A stretch of 64,000 nt of DNA from Adiantum capillus-veneris. Lineage: Eukaryota; Streptophyta; Polypodiopsida; Polypodiales; Pteridaceae. The translations under genes and the position numbers were made by a program. How positions within the stretch are numbered: the first letter of the stretch is position 1; each line of letters begins with the position of its first letter. Where the stretch lies: positions 6,729,997 through 6,793,996 of the forward strand of contig CM043964.1 in the NCBI GenBank assembly GCA_014529385.2. Direction: 5' to 3'. Positions 34,785 to 46,150 of this stretch are shown here, piece by piece. The notes below the pieces were generated by a model. It had not been told where the DNA came from. It saw only the letters and a program-made list of their open reading frames with translations, and made no database searches.

Positions 34785-37157
34785 TGCTCGGGCTGCTTTG
34801 AAACGTATCGGCAATGATCAAGCAAACACAACTATATATTTAAGAAAGAGAGAGAAAGGGGGAGGGGGTGCTTGTTGCATTAATACCTTCTTACAAATCT
34901 ATCATGACAAATCAAAGTGAGATTAGTATTTGTTCAACATAGCTTGCGTAAATTTCACCACAACACATCACAAGAAAAGCCACCCCAATCACTGTCTTAA
35001 AGCCAGGGGAGTCCTCTCCACCCTGTCGCCCTCTTACAGTATGTGGGATTTATGGCTAGATTGATGACAACACCAGAGAAAAGCTATCAAGAACTTAACA
35101 AAAAACACCAAGACACTTAGGCATCATTGTTGTCCCTTACTTCACGTTGGAAGGGAGACAAAATATCCAAGCTTAGTCCAAATCCACCCTCCTTGATTCA
35201 GCAAATGTTGGGCTTACACTAGTAGGAGAAATGATAGATTTCCTACTCTCAATTGAATGATCACTCTCTCTCTTACAATGGCATAGAGTTCCCTTGCTAA
35301 TCCCCTATTACAACAAATGCACATGCATAAGACAATGAGCTTCCACTCAAGAGCTCCTTCTAGAGAGGTTGAGCTTGGCTTCTCAAGCTATAGCATAGTG
35401 CTCTTGCTTATGGCTCTCCCTTTTTGTGCTAGCTACACCCTCCTTTTATAGCAATTTTGAAGGCTAGGGTTACTCCTCTAACCATGGTTGGGTTAGATTT
35501 TCAGCAATCTATCTAATTTCTTTTGCTTGGAATTATCAAGAAGTTGGTGGGGAAAGAGAGAGGAGAGAAATGGAGGTGATAGGACTTTTCATAGTGGGTT
35601 AGTGTTAGTAGAGTTAGTATTTATTTACAAATGGAATTGGATATTTACAATGGGAGTATCCATGTAGGATACAAATAAGGAAGAAAAACTCTTAAGAGGT
35701 AAGAAAAGGTGGATTTCTTACAAGGTTGATGCTCCAAGTTTCTTGAGTAGGGCCAATTTTGACGCTTGTTGACGGTCCACTAGCTTTGACGGTACATTTT
35801 TTCTCCACTCTTGACCTTCCTTGAGAGACAAGGTAATTGAAGCTGAGTAATCAACCACCATGATGCTGTCTTTTAAGAGAAGAGGCTGAATTTTGTGGTT
35901 TTTTTATACATATGGGTAATTTGGAGGAGGAAAAATGAGACTAGGTGGTCAATTTTGGAATGGAATTGTGTGTGGGAGGTATGAGTTCAGCATGGTTTCT
36001 CTTATTCTTCAAGGTTGAGGAGAAGGTGAGTAGGGTGCAGAGAGGAGTGGTGAGAGAGGTGGGGATGATGAGTGGAGAAGTGTGTGTGAAAGAGGAAAAT
36101 GATAAAGTGGAAGAGAGAGTGTGGCTGCATAGCATGGGAAAACTGGGGTCCACTAATAAAATCATAGCTCACAGCTCGTAGCTCAAAAAAATATGAAAAA
36201 ATTTGAGGCAAAAGTTCAGCCCACGAGCTACAACTTTTGTTTGTATCACCTTTTCAAATTCGGAGAGCAAGTGAACTTTAAAATTTCAGCAAAACCGACC
36301 GTTTTTTTCCACTGCACAAGGTCCTTGTGGGGTCCTTCTTTGGATGATTCTTTTGAATACCTCCAAGAGTGAGCCCTCGATAGTGTATGTATGCATGCCA
36401 CCTACCCTTGAACTTATTTGGTAGGTCTATAATTGAAGATATTGTTGAGATTATGATATAAGTGAATAGTACAACTAAGAAAATCAAATATTGAGGGGTC
36501 TAAAAAATATGTACATGTCAAATATAAATAATATAAGTGGAAAAAATATAAAGGGGTCAAAAGAAATCTCTCTCATTATGAGGCTACCATAAAAAGATAA
36601 ATATTTTGGTGTTCTAATTTTTTAGAGAAAAAACAAAATAGATGTAGGAAGGAAAAAATCACAATAGTGAAAAAATATACACATAAATAAAACTAGTTTT
36701 TTTGGATTTTTGTTGGGGTGGAGTTACACCAAATATAAGAGAAACTTACATGAAAATATTTCTATATGGAATAAAGAGTATGAAAAATGGTAAGAAAAAT
36801 TGTGGTAATGGTGAGGCAATGTACAGAGCATAAATAGCACACACCTAGGTAGAGATATTTAAATAAATACCAAAATAATTATGAAAAAATATTTTATTTA
36901 GGCCCTATATACAAAGAAATATTTACATACGTATGGGCCATAATATACTTATATTTTTTATATTTTTTATATTTTTTGGCTCAACTAGCCCAATGACTAG
37001 CTAATTGAGGGTTTTTTAAGAAGATATGGGAAAAGTCCCGTGACTCACGCACGCCTATGTACAGTGAAATGGTAGGGATAGCCACAGTGTTTGGGTGATT
37101 TTGGTAGGGTGAGGTAACTCATTGTGTCAATTACAAAGAGCCGAAAAACGGCTATCA
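34454..37157 (-). repeat. 3' LTR of element C
   Basis: TGAGGCGGTC to GGCTATCA on the plus strand. It is nearly identical to 43043-45731; differences are a handful of substitutions and the length of the (GA)n run at 34721-34781. The LTR ends are shared with family A, but much of the middle is different. A minus-strand TATAAAAG lies at 35444-35451. Confidence 0.93.
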
Positions 37158-37170
37158 TTAGCCCTCCCCC
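37158..37170 (-). other. Polypurine tract of C
   Basis: AGGGGGAGGGCTAA-like tract on the minus strand, directly before TGATAGCC of the 3' LTR. It is the plus-strand DNA priming site. Confidence 0.8.
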
Positions 37171-37185
37171 TGGATGATGGTATAT

Positions 37186-38649
37186 TCATGTACCATCATA
37201 GAGCATCTTTTCCAAAGAGAGTGCTTCAGAGTCCTTGACGAGATATTTATTGTTTGGCCCCTCAGAATTTTGGCTAGAGTTACACTCATGCTTCATGTAA
37301 CAATACTTACATGAGACAGCGGCCTTTGGACAGATCTTTGGTAGATCCTTTGGTAGAAGGCGACTCAAATAGGGCTTCAAGCGATACCCGTTTACTTTCC
37401 TGGAGTGCTCTTTACCATTCAAGTCCATAAGCTGATAGTAACTTGAATTGAAAGCCTTCTTGACTATGTATGGCCCTTGCCATCTAGTTTCAAACTTGGC
37501 ATCAAAACGATTTTCGAGTCGATTGTCATACCTTAGCACCAGATCTCCTTCATTGATGCCTTTGTCCTTTAGTTTCTTGTCAAGATTCTCCTTCGCCTGT
37601 GTGGCTTTCCTCTTATAGCACTCGTATGCTGCTTCTCTTTTCCACTCAAGCTCAGCTAGGGTAAGAAGTCGATCCATCCATGCTTCTTGATCATCTTGTG
37701 TTGATTTGCCATGAAGTCGCATTGTTGGAATGTTTAGTTCAATTGGCTGTAAAGCCTCTTGACCATAGACCAAGTGAAATGGTGTGAACTCCGTGGCTTC
37801 CCTATATGTGGTTCGATATGCCCACAAGGCACCATCCAAGAAGTCATCCCACAACTTTGTCTTGTTTTTCACCATCTTTCTAATGATGCCTGCAATGACA
37901 CCATTAGCTTTTTCTACCAAACCATTTGATTGGGGATAGTAGGGTGTACTGTGACGATGTAGAATGTGAAGTTCTTCACAGACTTCTGTGAGCAATCCCT
38001 TTCTAAACCCTGGACCATTATCAGAAACAATCTCCAAAGGTGTGCCAAATCTACAACAAATGTGAGTGTAGACGAATTTGCTCACTGTCTTCTCATTTAC
38101 CTTTGCCACACTTTGTGCTTCCACCCACCTAGTTATATAGTCTACAGCCACTAGAATGTAGAGTTTACCATTTTTTGTCCTAGGCAGAGGACCCATAGCA
38201 TCAATGCCCCACTTTTCAAACGGTCCATTTGCAAGCACGATTTGCCTTGGACCATAAACCAATCTTCTATTCCCATTTACCTGACAATTGTGAAAACTTT
38301 TACACCAATGTTGGACATCCACATGCAGACTTGGCCAAACATACCCCGCAAGCAAAATCTTCTTCACAGTTAATTCTTGGGCAAAATGACCACCACATGC
38401 TTCTTCATGCAAACCTTTTAGAATGGCTGGAATTTCCTCAATAGTTGGTACTCTTCTGCATACTTGATCCCTCCCTCTTTGATAGAGGGAGCCTTCTAGG
38501 AAGAGATATGCGCTTGCCTTCTTCATGAGTCTCCTCTTCTGAGCCTTCGTGAAGTCTTGTGGAAACTCACCCTCCAAAATGTAGCTAATAATGGGAGTCA
38601 ATGACTCCAATCCCTGGTATCTCGGTTGCTTGACAGTTGCTGCCACCAT
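37186..38649 (-). pseudogene. pol: C integrase (open, separated from RT by one TAG)
   Basis: 487 open codons. The HHCC zinc finger ends with WCKSFHNCQ, where the first Cys of the CX2C pair has become Phe (other copies have CKSCHNC). The catalytic core has WGIDAMGPLPRTKNGK, VSDNGPGFRKG and QSNGLVEKANG, so the DDE triad is complete. The C-terminal region is FETRWQGPYIVKKAF, then a basic tail. It follows the RNase H frame directly: a single TAG at 38656-38658 replaces a CAG codon present in A1 and D (VEEEVQVIMVAA). Integrase would insert the cDNA into the genome. The zinc-finger change may weaken it. Confidence 0.9.
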
Positions 38650-38655
38650 GATGAC

Positions 38656-40584
38656 CTACACTTCTTTCTCAACACATGTAACTACTTGCTGTGCAAGTAA
38701 ATCGGCATCTTCATTCTGTTTCCTAGGAATATGATATAGTTGCACTTCTTCAAATTGATTAAACAATCTACGAATGGCATGAACTTTTGTTCGTAAGCTT
38801 TCATTCTTGCATGCCCAAATGCCTAAACTCTGTTTAACAATGAGAAGTGCATCTCCCTTTACCATGAGGCGTTGTATCCCTTGGCCAATGCACATCTTCA
38901 AACCATGAATTAGTGTGTCGTATTCTGCTTCATTGTTGCTAGCTGAACTTGGTAGATTGAACTTCTCTTTCATGACCACCTCTCCACTTGGGTTGAGCAA
39001 CACTAGCCCTCCCCCTGCTTTTCCTGTGGCTCGACGAAAAGCTCCATCAAAGAACAAGGTAAAAGCATTAGGAATACTTTTTGGTGGTGGTAATGGTAGG
39101 GTCTTTACTTCAGGCACCTTAATCTCCTTTTCATGCACCCTATAAGTGAGAATCCCTGCCAATTGTGCACGCACACTATCTTCTACCTTGAAAGAGTATT
39201 GAAACTCTTGCAACTCCATAATCCACTTTGAGATCCTAGTACTAAAATTCATTTGAGATGACACCCAAGGGAACAAATTCTCTGCAGTGAGAATTACAAA
39301 AGGTTTTGGTAGCAGGTAGGATCTAAACTTTCTCACCGCAAACATGAGAGAAAGCATCTTGAGTTCTGCTTCTGTGTAGTCTCTCTCCAAAGCATTCATG
39401 ACCCTACTAGCAAAGTAGATGGGTCGCATCCTTGTACTGTGGGGATCTTGTTGTAGCAACACAGCACCAATTGTTTCCCTTCCAACACTAGAGCTAACAA
39501 AGAATGTGTACTCCCAACAAGGAGACATGAGTGTTGGTAGCTCTGACAAAATGACTTTAATGTTACAAAAATACTCTTCAAGCTCATCAGACCATGCAAA
39601 TTCTACTTGTTGTGTCAACTTTTGCAAAGGATGAAGCAACTCCGAGGCTAAGTGAATGAAGCGTGACATATACTTCACCTTTTGAATGAATGAGATGACC
39701 TCCTTAAGAATCTTGGGTGATGGTAGCTCAATAAGAGCCTTTGCCTTTGAAGGATCCACTTCAATGCCTTTGTAAGAAACTTTATGACCAAGCAAGATTA
39801 CTTCATCCTCACCTATATGGCACTTATCGGGGTTGAGTTGACCTCCCATGTCGTAGAGCTTCTTTAAACCTTCTTCTACCCTTTGTAGATGCAATGATTT
39901 TGAGCTATAAATACAGAAATCATCAATGAACACCTTAATTGACTTTCCAAAGAATGCTTGAAACACCATATTCATGAAACGTTGGAATGTTGCAGGAGCA
40001 TTTGTCAGACCAAATGGCATGACTCTAAAAGCATAACAACCCCAAGGAGTGATAAAGGTTGTTTTCAATTGATCCTCCAATGCAATCCCTATTTGAAAGT
40101 AACCTGAGTAACCATTGCACACAGTGTACTTCTCATGACCAGCTACCTCATTTAGTATCTCATCCTGAAATGGGAGGGGAAAGTGATCTCTTTTTGTTGC
40201 CTCATTAAGTGGACGATAATCCACACACACCCTCCACTTGCCGTTTTTCTTAGGAGTGACAACAACGGGAGAGACCCACTCTGAATTCTCCACTGGAGAA
40301 ATGAAACCTGCTGCTAGAAGCTTTCTTACCTCCTTGAGTAGAGCCTGCTCCTTAATGACTTCTATCCTTCGTAGCTTTTGAGCCTTAGGTGTGGCCTCTG
40401 GCTTCAACTCAATCTTGTGTTGAACAACATCTACTCCACGCACATCGGTGTAGTCTTTAGCAAAAAGCCTCGGAAATTTCCTTAGCACACATTTGAACTC
40501 CTCTCTTTCATCCTTTGTCAGTGTTGTAGACAACATTCCTTCATCTTCCACCTTTTGGTTCTCTTGGGAACCTACCTCTTCCAA
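38656..40584 (-). pseudogene. pol: C reverse transcriptase, RNase H and archaeal-type RNase H
   Basis: 642 open codons. RT at about 40330-39690 has WVSPVVVTPKKNGKWRVCVD, VMPFGLTNAPATFQ and the intact active site VFIDDFCIYSS. The first RNase H is at about 39650-39200 (YFASRVMNALERDYTEAEL). The archaeal-type RNase H at about 39060-38660 shows LFFDGAFRRATGKAGGGL, NNEAEYDTLIHGL, KGDALLIVKQ and NEDADLLAQQ, all four acidic positions. It is the only RT in the window's gypsy copies with both catalytic Asp residues. It is cut from gag-protease by a frameshift at about 40594 and from integrase by the TAG at 38656. Confidence 0.92.
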
Positions 40585-41701
40585 ACCTTGGCTTAAACCT
40601 TACCCCCATGACTTCAATGGAGGACTCCTCTTCAGTAATGCTGCCGCTACTTTCTTCTTCTGAAGTGTTTTCAGTCCAATCTTCTTTCGTCTCACTTCGA
40701 GATAATTCTTCATGGAGCTCCTCTTGGCGTTGCTCCTTCATGTCAAAGACAACCTTCTTGTGATTGTCATTCCTGCAAATTAGCTTTCCACTCTCCCAAT
40801 CCTGCAAAGCTCGCATTTTCATTAGCCATGGTCTTCCTAGGATAAATGGGTAACCATTTCCCTTGGTAGACATGACATAGAAATCCACTGCCTTCTTAAT
40901 GCCAAAGGTCTCCACAAAAACATTTTTACAAATGCCTATGCACCTAGCCTTGCTATTGTTTGCCATTTTCACTTTGATTTCAGGTGTCTCATGGATGTGT
41001 ATGCCTAGTCTTTGCATGAGCCCTTCTGTCATGATGCAAATTTGTGCACCCCCATCCACTAGACCTTTCCTAACCAATCTTCCTTTTATGTAACAATCTA
41101 GCACAGGTGTAATATCCTCGTTCATTTCAGCATGTGCAATTTTTACAACAGGAAAACTGTCTTTTACCTTTTTCCTAGTGCTAACTGCCTTTGTTAAATC
41201 CCTCCTAACTTGTGGGCATAATGCAAGAAACTGAGGCCATGAGATATCAGGACCCTTACCTCGCATGTCTTCCAACAGGTTGTATGGAGCCATACCATGT
41301 CCAAGAGGGAAGTCTTGGAGATTGATACGACGTCGAGTCCTCTTAGCTTCCTTGGTCTCCTTTGCCTTCTTGCCTTGTCTATGGTCACTCTGTGATGGGA
41401 CACCCTCTTTCTCTTTACCTTTTCCTCGGCCACGCTTAATGCCATTTGCTTCCATGTCAACCTCATTTGAGTTTGTCACCTCTACCACATGCACATTTGG
41501 ATCTGGCAAAGGTGGAACTCCTTCTACCCCTTGTGGAGGTGGTCTTGGTCCATTTGGCCTTTGTAGAAGCCTTGGTTGTTGACTAGCTCCTTCTCCTGCA
41601 TTCATCACTGGGTAATTCATGTTAGGTCTCCCTGGCTCTCCACGGGGCCAAGGACAATTATACATCCCATGTCCAGACTCTCCGCAATTCCAACATTGCA
41701 A
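40541..41701 (-). pseudogene. gag-pol: C nucleocapsid and protease
   Basis: 386 open codons. The zinc knuckle is CWNCGESGHGMYNC at the start, then a basic region, WPQFLALCPQVRRDL, the protease segment KGLVDGGAQIC and FILGRPWLMKM. Gag and protease lie in one frame, so a single gag-pol polyprotein was presumably made. It ends in a wrong frame (RFKPRFGRGRFP) because a 23-nt stretch found in A1, A2 and D after RFKP is missing at about 40594. Confidence 0.88.
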
Positions 41702-41722
41702 GACTCTCCTAGGTCGTGGATC

Positions 41723-42430
41723 TCACTCTTTAGACTTCTTTGCTTGTCCCTTTGGACCTACAGCTTGTGCAAGGTGAATTGACAGGCTGCTTAAAGATTC
41801 GTTTAACTTCTCAATTACTTCCGCCGCTACCTCAAGAAGATCTATCGATGTTGATGCTTGTGACTTACCTTTGGGTCTAAGACCTTCTATTGGAACCTCT
41901 CCCCTTAAGCACTTGAGTTTCCTATACTTCTCAGCAGCCCTAGTTTCAGCTGCATCAAAAGTAGTAGGTGCACCCGCCTCAACTTTTACCTTAAGGTCAG
42001 GAAAGAGTCCGGCTATGAACCTCTCCTTCTTTAGAAATTGTGCACCATCACCAGGGTTAGCAACATTTCGTATCCATAGAGCCCAAAGACGTAGAAACTC
42101 TTGCTTGTACAAGTAGTAGTCATCTAAGTCTTTTTGCTTATGAGAAACAATGTCTTGCCATAATTTTTGAGTGTTTTGGGGATCAAAGAAGTATTTCTTG
42201 AAACGATTCAAAACTTCTGTGTAATTCCCCTTAACTTCCTCAGGCAAAGAGTCAAACCAAGTGCTAGCATCTTTCCTAAGGACCACCTCAAACATTTCTA
42301 CATGATCTTGATCAGTTATTATCCTCTTGATACGGCAAGACATCTTGAAATTCGCTAAAAATAATTCTGCATCCTCTCCAGGCTCTCCAAAGAAAAGAGG
42401 ATACCAAGACATTTGGCGTTGGCTTTCCAT
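41723..42430 (-). pseudogene. gag: C gag capsid part
   Basis: 235 codons starting MESQRQMSWYPLFFGEPGED. Capsid motifs are STWFDSLPEEVKGNY and KLWQDIVSHKQKDLDDYY. A TGA at 41723-41725 in SKE.DPRPRRV, where A1 and A2 have the codon CGA, separates it from the nucleocapsid. The codons on both sides are in the same frame. It lacks the internal TAA of A1/A2. Upstream lie uORF2 and uORF1, with an 85-nt gap to uORF2. Confidence 0.9.
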
Positions 42431-42515
42431 TAAATTGATTTCAAAGTGACACCCGTTTTTGTTTTTCTTTCTTAAAAAGATTTACACAATAATGTTTTCT
42501 AGCTTGCAATCTATT

Positions 42516-42734
42516 CTACAACAAAATAAAGATATTCACATCAAACGACCTATGATAATCAATAAGAGGTAGGATGACAGGGTTTGGTGATGCGAGAATT
42601 TCTCCTACTCTTTGGGCACCAAACATGAACACCATACGTTGTTGAAAATGGATTTTCCTACTAATTGCAATGTTTATTCTAATGTGTGGAGTGAAATGGA
42701 AGGGGAAAACCTCTATTCCTGGGCCATTATCCAT
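42516..42734 (-). CDS. Leader uORF2 of C, 72 aa, unknown accessory protein
   Basis: A 72-codon ORF starting MDNGPGIEVFPFHFTPHIRI, between uORF1 and gag. It has a basic and hydrophobic core (RINIAISRKIHFQQ), then a conserved NPVILPLIDY and SFDV near the end. The D copy (50455-50673) has the same length and few changes. A homologue of exactly 72 codons occurs in family E (53311-53529), with 41 of 72 residues identical by my hand count. It also resembles uORF1, so the two are paralogues. I recognise no known domain, signal peptide or zinc motif. It could be translated from the genomic RNA leader or regulate gag translation. Coding status rests on indel-free conservation. Confidence 0.65.
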   Translation of the reverse strand: MDNGPGIEVFPFHFTPHIRINIAISRKIHFQQRMVFMFGAQRVGEILASPNPVILPLIDYHRSFDVNIFILL

Positions 42735-42755
42735 GGTCTATGCATGACCTAATGC

Positions 42756-42968
42756 TTAAAACAAAACAAAAATATAGACGTCCAAACTAAGGTCGTACCT
42801 AATGAGAGGCAAAATAAAAGGATTTACTGAAGCGTTTATCTCGGCCAACCTAAGAGGACCTAAAATTCTACGAATGACATGTTGAAATTGCAACTTAGTA
42901 CTAACAATTATGTGTACCTTTTGCCTTGCAATGGGAATGAAGGGATCATACAAATTTTTGTGATTCAT
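42756..42968 (-). CDS. Leader uORF1 of C, 70 aa, unknown accessory protein
   Basis: A 70-codon ORF starting MNHKNLYDPFIPIARQKVHI. It lies about 70 nt after the primer-binding site and 21 nt before uORF2. Core motifs are HIIVSTKLQFQ, INASVNPFILPLIRYD and SLDVYIFVLF. D (50221-50433) has the same 70 codons with few differences. E (53102-53314) also has 70 codons, with 44 of 70 identical by hand count and no gaps. The pattern I.VS.K..FQ, R..EI..S.NP.ILPLI.Y..S.DV is shared with uORF2. Function is unknown. Tat-type elements of seed plants are known to carry an extra ORF before gag, but I see no match to it in size. Confidence 0.65.
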   Translation of the reverse strand: MNHKNLYDPFIPIARQKVHIIVSTKLQFQHVIRRILGPLRLAEINASVNPFILPLIRYDLSLDVYIFVLF

Positions 42969-43021
42969 GCAAACTACTTGACTATGCTAAAGGTTGATTC
43001 TACACAAAAATACACAAGCCG

Positions 43022-43039
43022 TCCTCCGTGGGGGCACCA
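43022..43039 (-). other. Probable primer-binding site of C
   Basis: TGGTGCCCCCACGGAGGA on the minus strand, 3 nt after the LTR end CGCCTCA. The A1 and D versions differ at a few positions, so the primer tRNA is not assigned. Confidence 0.6.
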
Positions 43040-43042
43040 ATT

Positions 43043-43299
43043 TGAGGCGGTCCGGGGCGGGCAGCAAGAAGAGCAACCTCTAGACACCCTTCAAGGCTCC
43101 CGTGCTGCTCAATGGGGCTGGGGAACAACACAACACAAACCAAAACAACAAACCCACAGCCAAATCCCAACTACACAAGGGGCACCACCTAGTTTAAGAG
43201 CGAACTAGGACGCAAAAGAGGAGAATCGTTAGAGCAACCCACAAACAAGCAAGGAATTTACACTAACCCTAACACCAATGGAACACTCACACACTAAAA

Positions 43300-43367
<68 letters not shown>

Positions 43368-45731
43368 TGCTGGGGCTGCTTTGAAACGTATCGGCAATGA
43401 TCAAGCAAACACAACTATATATTTAAGAAAGAGAGAGAAAGGGGGAGGGGGTGCTTGTTGCATTAATACCTTCTTACAAATCTGTCATGACAAATCAAAG
43501 TGAGATTAGTATTTGTTCAACATAGCTTGCGTAAATTTCACCACAACACATCACAAGAAAAGCCACCCCAATCACTGTCTTAAAGCCAGGGGAGTCCTCT
43601 CCACCCTGTCGCCCTCTTACAGTATGTGGGATTTATGGCTAGATTGATGACAACACCAGAGAAAAGCTATCAAGAACTTAACAAAAAACACCAAGACACT
43701 TAGGCATCATTGTTGTCCCTTACTTCACGTTGGAAGGGAGACAAAATATCCAAGCTTAGTCCAAATCCACCCTCCTTGATTCAGCAAATGTTGGGCTTAC
43801 ACTAGTAGGAGAAATGATAGATTTCCTACTCTCAATTGAATGATCACTCTCTCTCTTACAATGGCATAGAGTTCCCTTGCTAATCCCCTATTACAACAAA
43901 TGCACATGCATAAGACAATGAGCTTCCACTCAAGAGCTCCTTCTAGAGAGGTTGAGCTTGGCTTCTCAAGCTATAGCATAGTGCTCTTGCTTATGGCTCT
44001 CCCTTTTTGTGCTAGCTACACCCTCCTTTTATAGCAATTTTGAAGGCTAGGGTTACTCCTCTAACCATGGTTGGGTTAGATTTTCAGCAATCTATCTAAT
44101 TTCTTTTGCTTGGAATTATCAAGAAGTTGGTGGGGAAAGAGAGAGGAGAGAAATGGAGGTGATAGAACTTTTCATAGTGGGTTAGTGTTAGTAGAGTTAG
44201 TATTTATTTACAAATGGAATTGGATATTTACAATGGGAGTATCCATGTAGGATACAAATAAGGAAGAAAAACTCTTAAGAGGTAAGAAAAGGTGGATTTC
44301 TTACAAGGTTGATGCTCCAAGTTTCTTGAGTAGGGCCAATTTTGACGCTTGTTGACGGTCCACTAGCTTTGACGGTACATTTTTTCTCCACTCTTGACCT
44401 TCCTTGAGAGACAAGGTAATTGAAGCTGAGTAATCAACCACCATGATGCTGTCTTTTAAGAGAAGAGGCTGAATTTTGTGGTTTTTTTATAGATATGGGT
44501 AGTTTGGAGGAGGAAAAATGAGACTAGGTGGTCAATTTTGGAATGGAATTGTGTGTGGGAGGTATGAATTCACCATGGTTTCTCTTATTCTTCAAGGTTG
44601 AGGAGAAGGTGAGTAGGGTGCAGAGAGGAGTGGTGAGAGAGGTGGGGATGATGAGTGGAGAAGTGTGTGTGAAAGAGGAAAATGATAAAGTGGAAGAGAG
44701 AGTGTGGCTGCATAGCATGGGAAAACTGGGGTCCACTAATAAAATCATAGCTCACAGCTCCTAGCTCAAAAAAATATGAAAAAATTTGAGGCAAAAGTTC
44801 AGCCCACGAGCTACAACTTTTGTTTGTATCACCTTTTCAAATTCGGAGAGCAAGTGAACTTTAAAAATTCAGCAAAACCGACCGTTTTTTTCCACTGCAC
44901 AAGGTCCTTGTGGGGTCCTTCTTTGGATGATTCTTTTGAATATCTCCAAGAGTGAGCCCTCGATAGTGCATGTATGCATGCCACCTACCCTTGAACTTAT
45001 TTGGTAGGTCTATAATTGAAGATATTGTTGAGATTATGATATAAGTGAATAGTACAACTAAGAAAATCAAATATTGAGGGGTCTAAAAAATATGTACATG
45101 TCAAATATAAATAATATAAGTGGAAAAAATATAAAGGGGTCAAAAGAAATATCTCTCATTATGAGGCTACCATAAAAAGATAAATATTTTGGTGTTCTAA
45201 TTTTTTAGAGAAAAAACAAAATAGATGTAGGAAGGAAAAAATCACAATAGTGAAAAAATATACACATAAATAAAACTAGTTTTTTTGGATTTTTGTTGGG
45301 GTGGAGTTACACCAAATATAAGAGAAACTTACATGAAAATATTTCTATATGGAATAAAGAGTATGAAAAATGGTAAGAAAAATTGTGGTAATGGTGAGGC
45401 AATGTACAGAGCATAAATAGCACACACCTAGGTAGAGATATTTAAATAAATACCAAAATAATTATGAAAAAATATTTTATTTAGGCCCTATATACAAAGA
45501 AATATTTACATACGTATGGGCCATAATATACTTATATTTTTTATATTTTTTGGCTCAACTAGCCCAATGACTAGCTAATTGAGGGTTTTTTAAGAAGATA
45601 TGGGAAAAGTCCCGTGACTCACGCACGCCTATGTACAGTGAAATGGTAGGGATAGCCACAGTGTTTGGGTGATTTTGGTAGGGTGAGGTAACTCATTGTG
45701 GCAATTACAAAGAGCCGAAAAACGGCTATCA
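43043..45731 (-). repeat. 5' LTR of element C
   Basis: 2,689 bp. The plus-strand left end TGAGGCGGTC follows the primer-binding site, and the right end GGCTATCA is followed by the CTAG target duplication. It contains (GA)n at 43304-43358. Open frames in it (for example 44524-44764) occur in both LTR copies but overlap each other on both strands and show no protein signature. Confidence 0.93.
44026..44034 (-). promoter_or_regulatory. TATA box in the 5' LTR of C
   Basis: CTATAAAAGGAGGG on the minus strand, about 1 kb before the LTR end. Transcription from here would give a leader of roughly 1.5 kb before gag, containing uORF1 and uORF2. Confidence 0.55.
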
Positions 45732-46150
45732 CTAGCAACAATGAAGCAGAATATGACACACTACTTCATGGTTTGAAGATGTGCATTAGTCAAGGTATAC
45801 AATGTCTCATGGTAAAGGGGGATGCACTTCTCATTGTGAAGAAAATCTTAGGCATTTGGGCATGCAAGAATGAAAGCTTCAGGACAAAGGTTCATGCCAT
45901 TCGTAGGTTGTTTAATGAGTTTGAAGAAGTGCAACTATATCATATTCCTAGGAAGCAAAATGAAGATGCCGATTTACTTGCACAACAAGCAGTTACATGT
46001 GTTGAGAAAGAAGTGCAAGTAATCATGGTGACAGCACTTGTCAAGCAACCGAGATACCAGGGTTTGGAGTCATTGGCTCCCATTATTAGCTACATTTTGG
46101 AGGGAGAGTTTCCACAAGACTTCACTAAAGCTCGAAGAGGAGACTCATGA
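45732..46150 (+). pseudogene. pol: D archaeal-type RNase H, C-terminal half
   Basis: Continues the domain broken at 34453. It starts with the duplicated CTAG and then reads NNEAEYDTLLHGLKMC, KGDALLIVKKIL and YHIPRKQNEDADLL. The Glu and later Asp positions are kept. A short deletion near 46130 (RRGDS) breaks the frame before integrase. Confidence 0.87.

Larger units (their letters stand above)
34454..45731 (-). mobile_element. Complete nested Ty3/gypsy Tat-type element C
   Basis: 11,278 bp with two LTRs (2,704 and 2,689 bp), a polypurine tract, a primer-binding site, two leader uORFs, gag and pol. The flanking CTAG at 34450-34453 and 45732-45735 is a 4-bp target duplication (5 bp if the terminal A is counted). 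The target is the archaeal-type RNase H codons of D, an element of the same lineage. Only three visible lesions interrupt gag-pol. Confidence 0.92.

Noticed and set aside
35941-36211. Open frames of 69-78 codons in both C LTRs (also 44524-44794)
   Set aside because: Overlapping on both strands, conserved only because the two LTRs are recent copies, and no counterpart in A or E LTRs.
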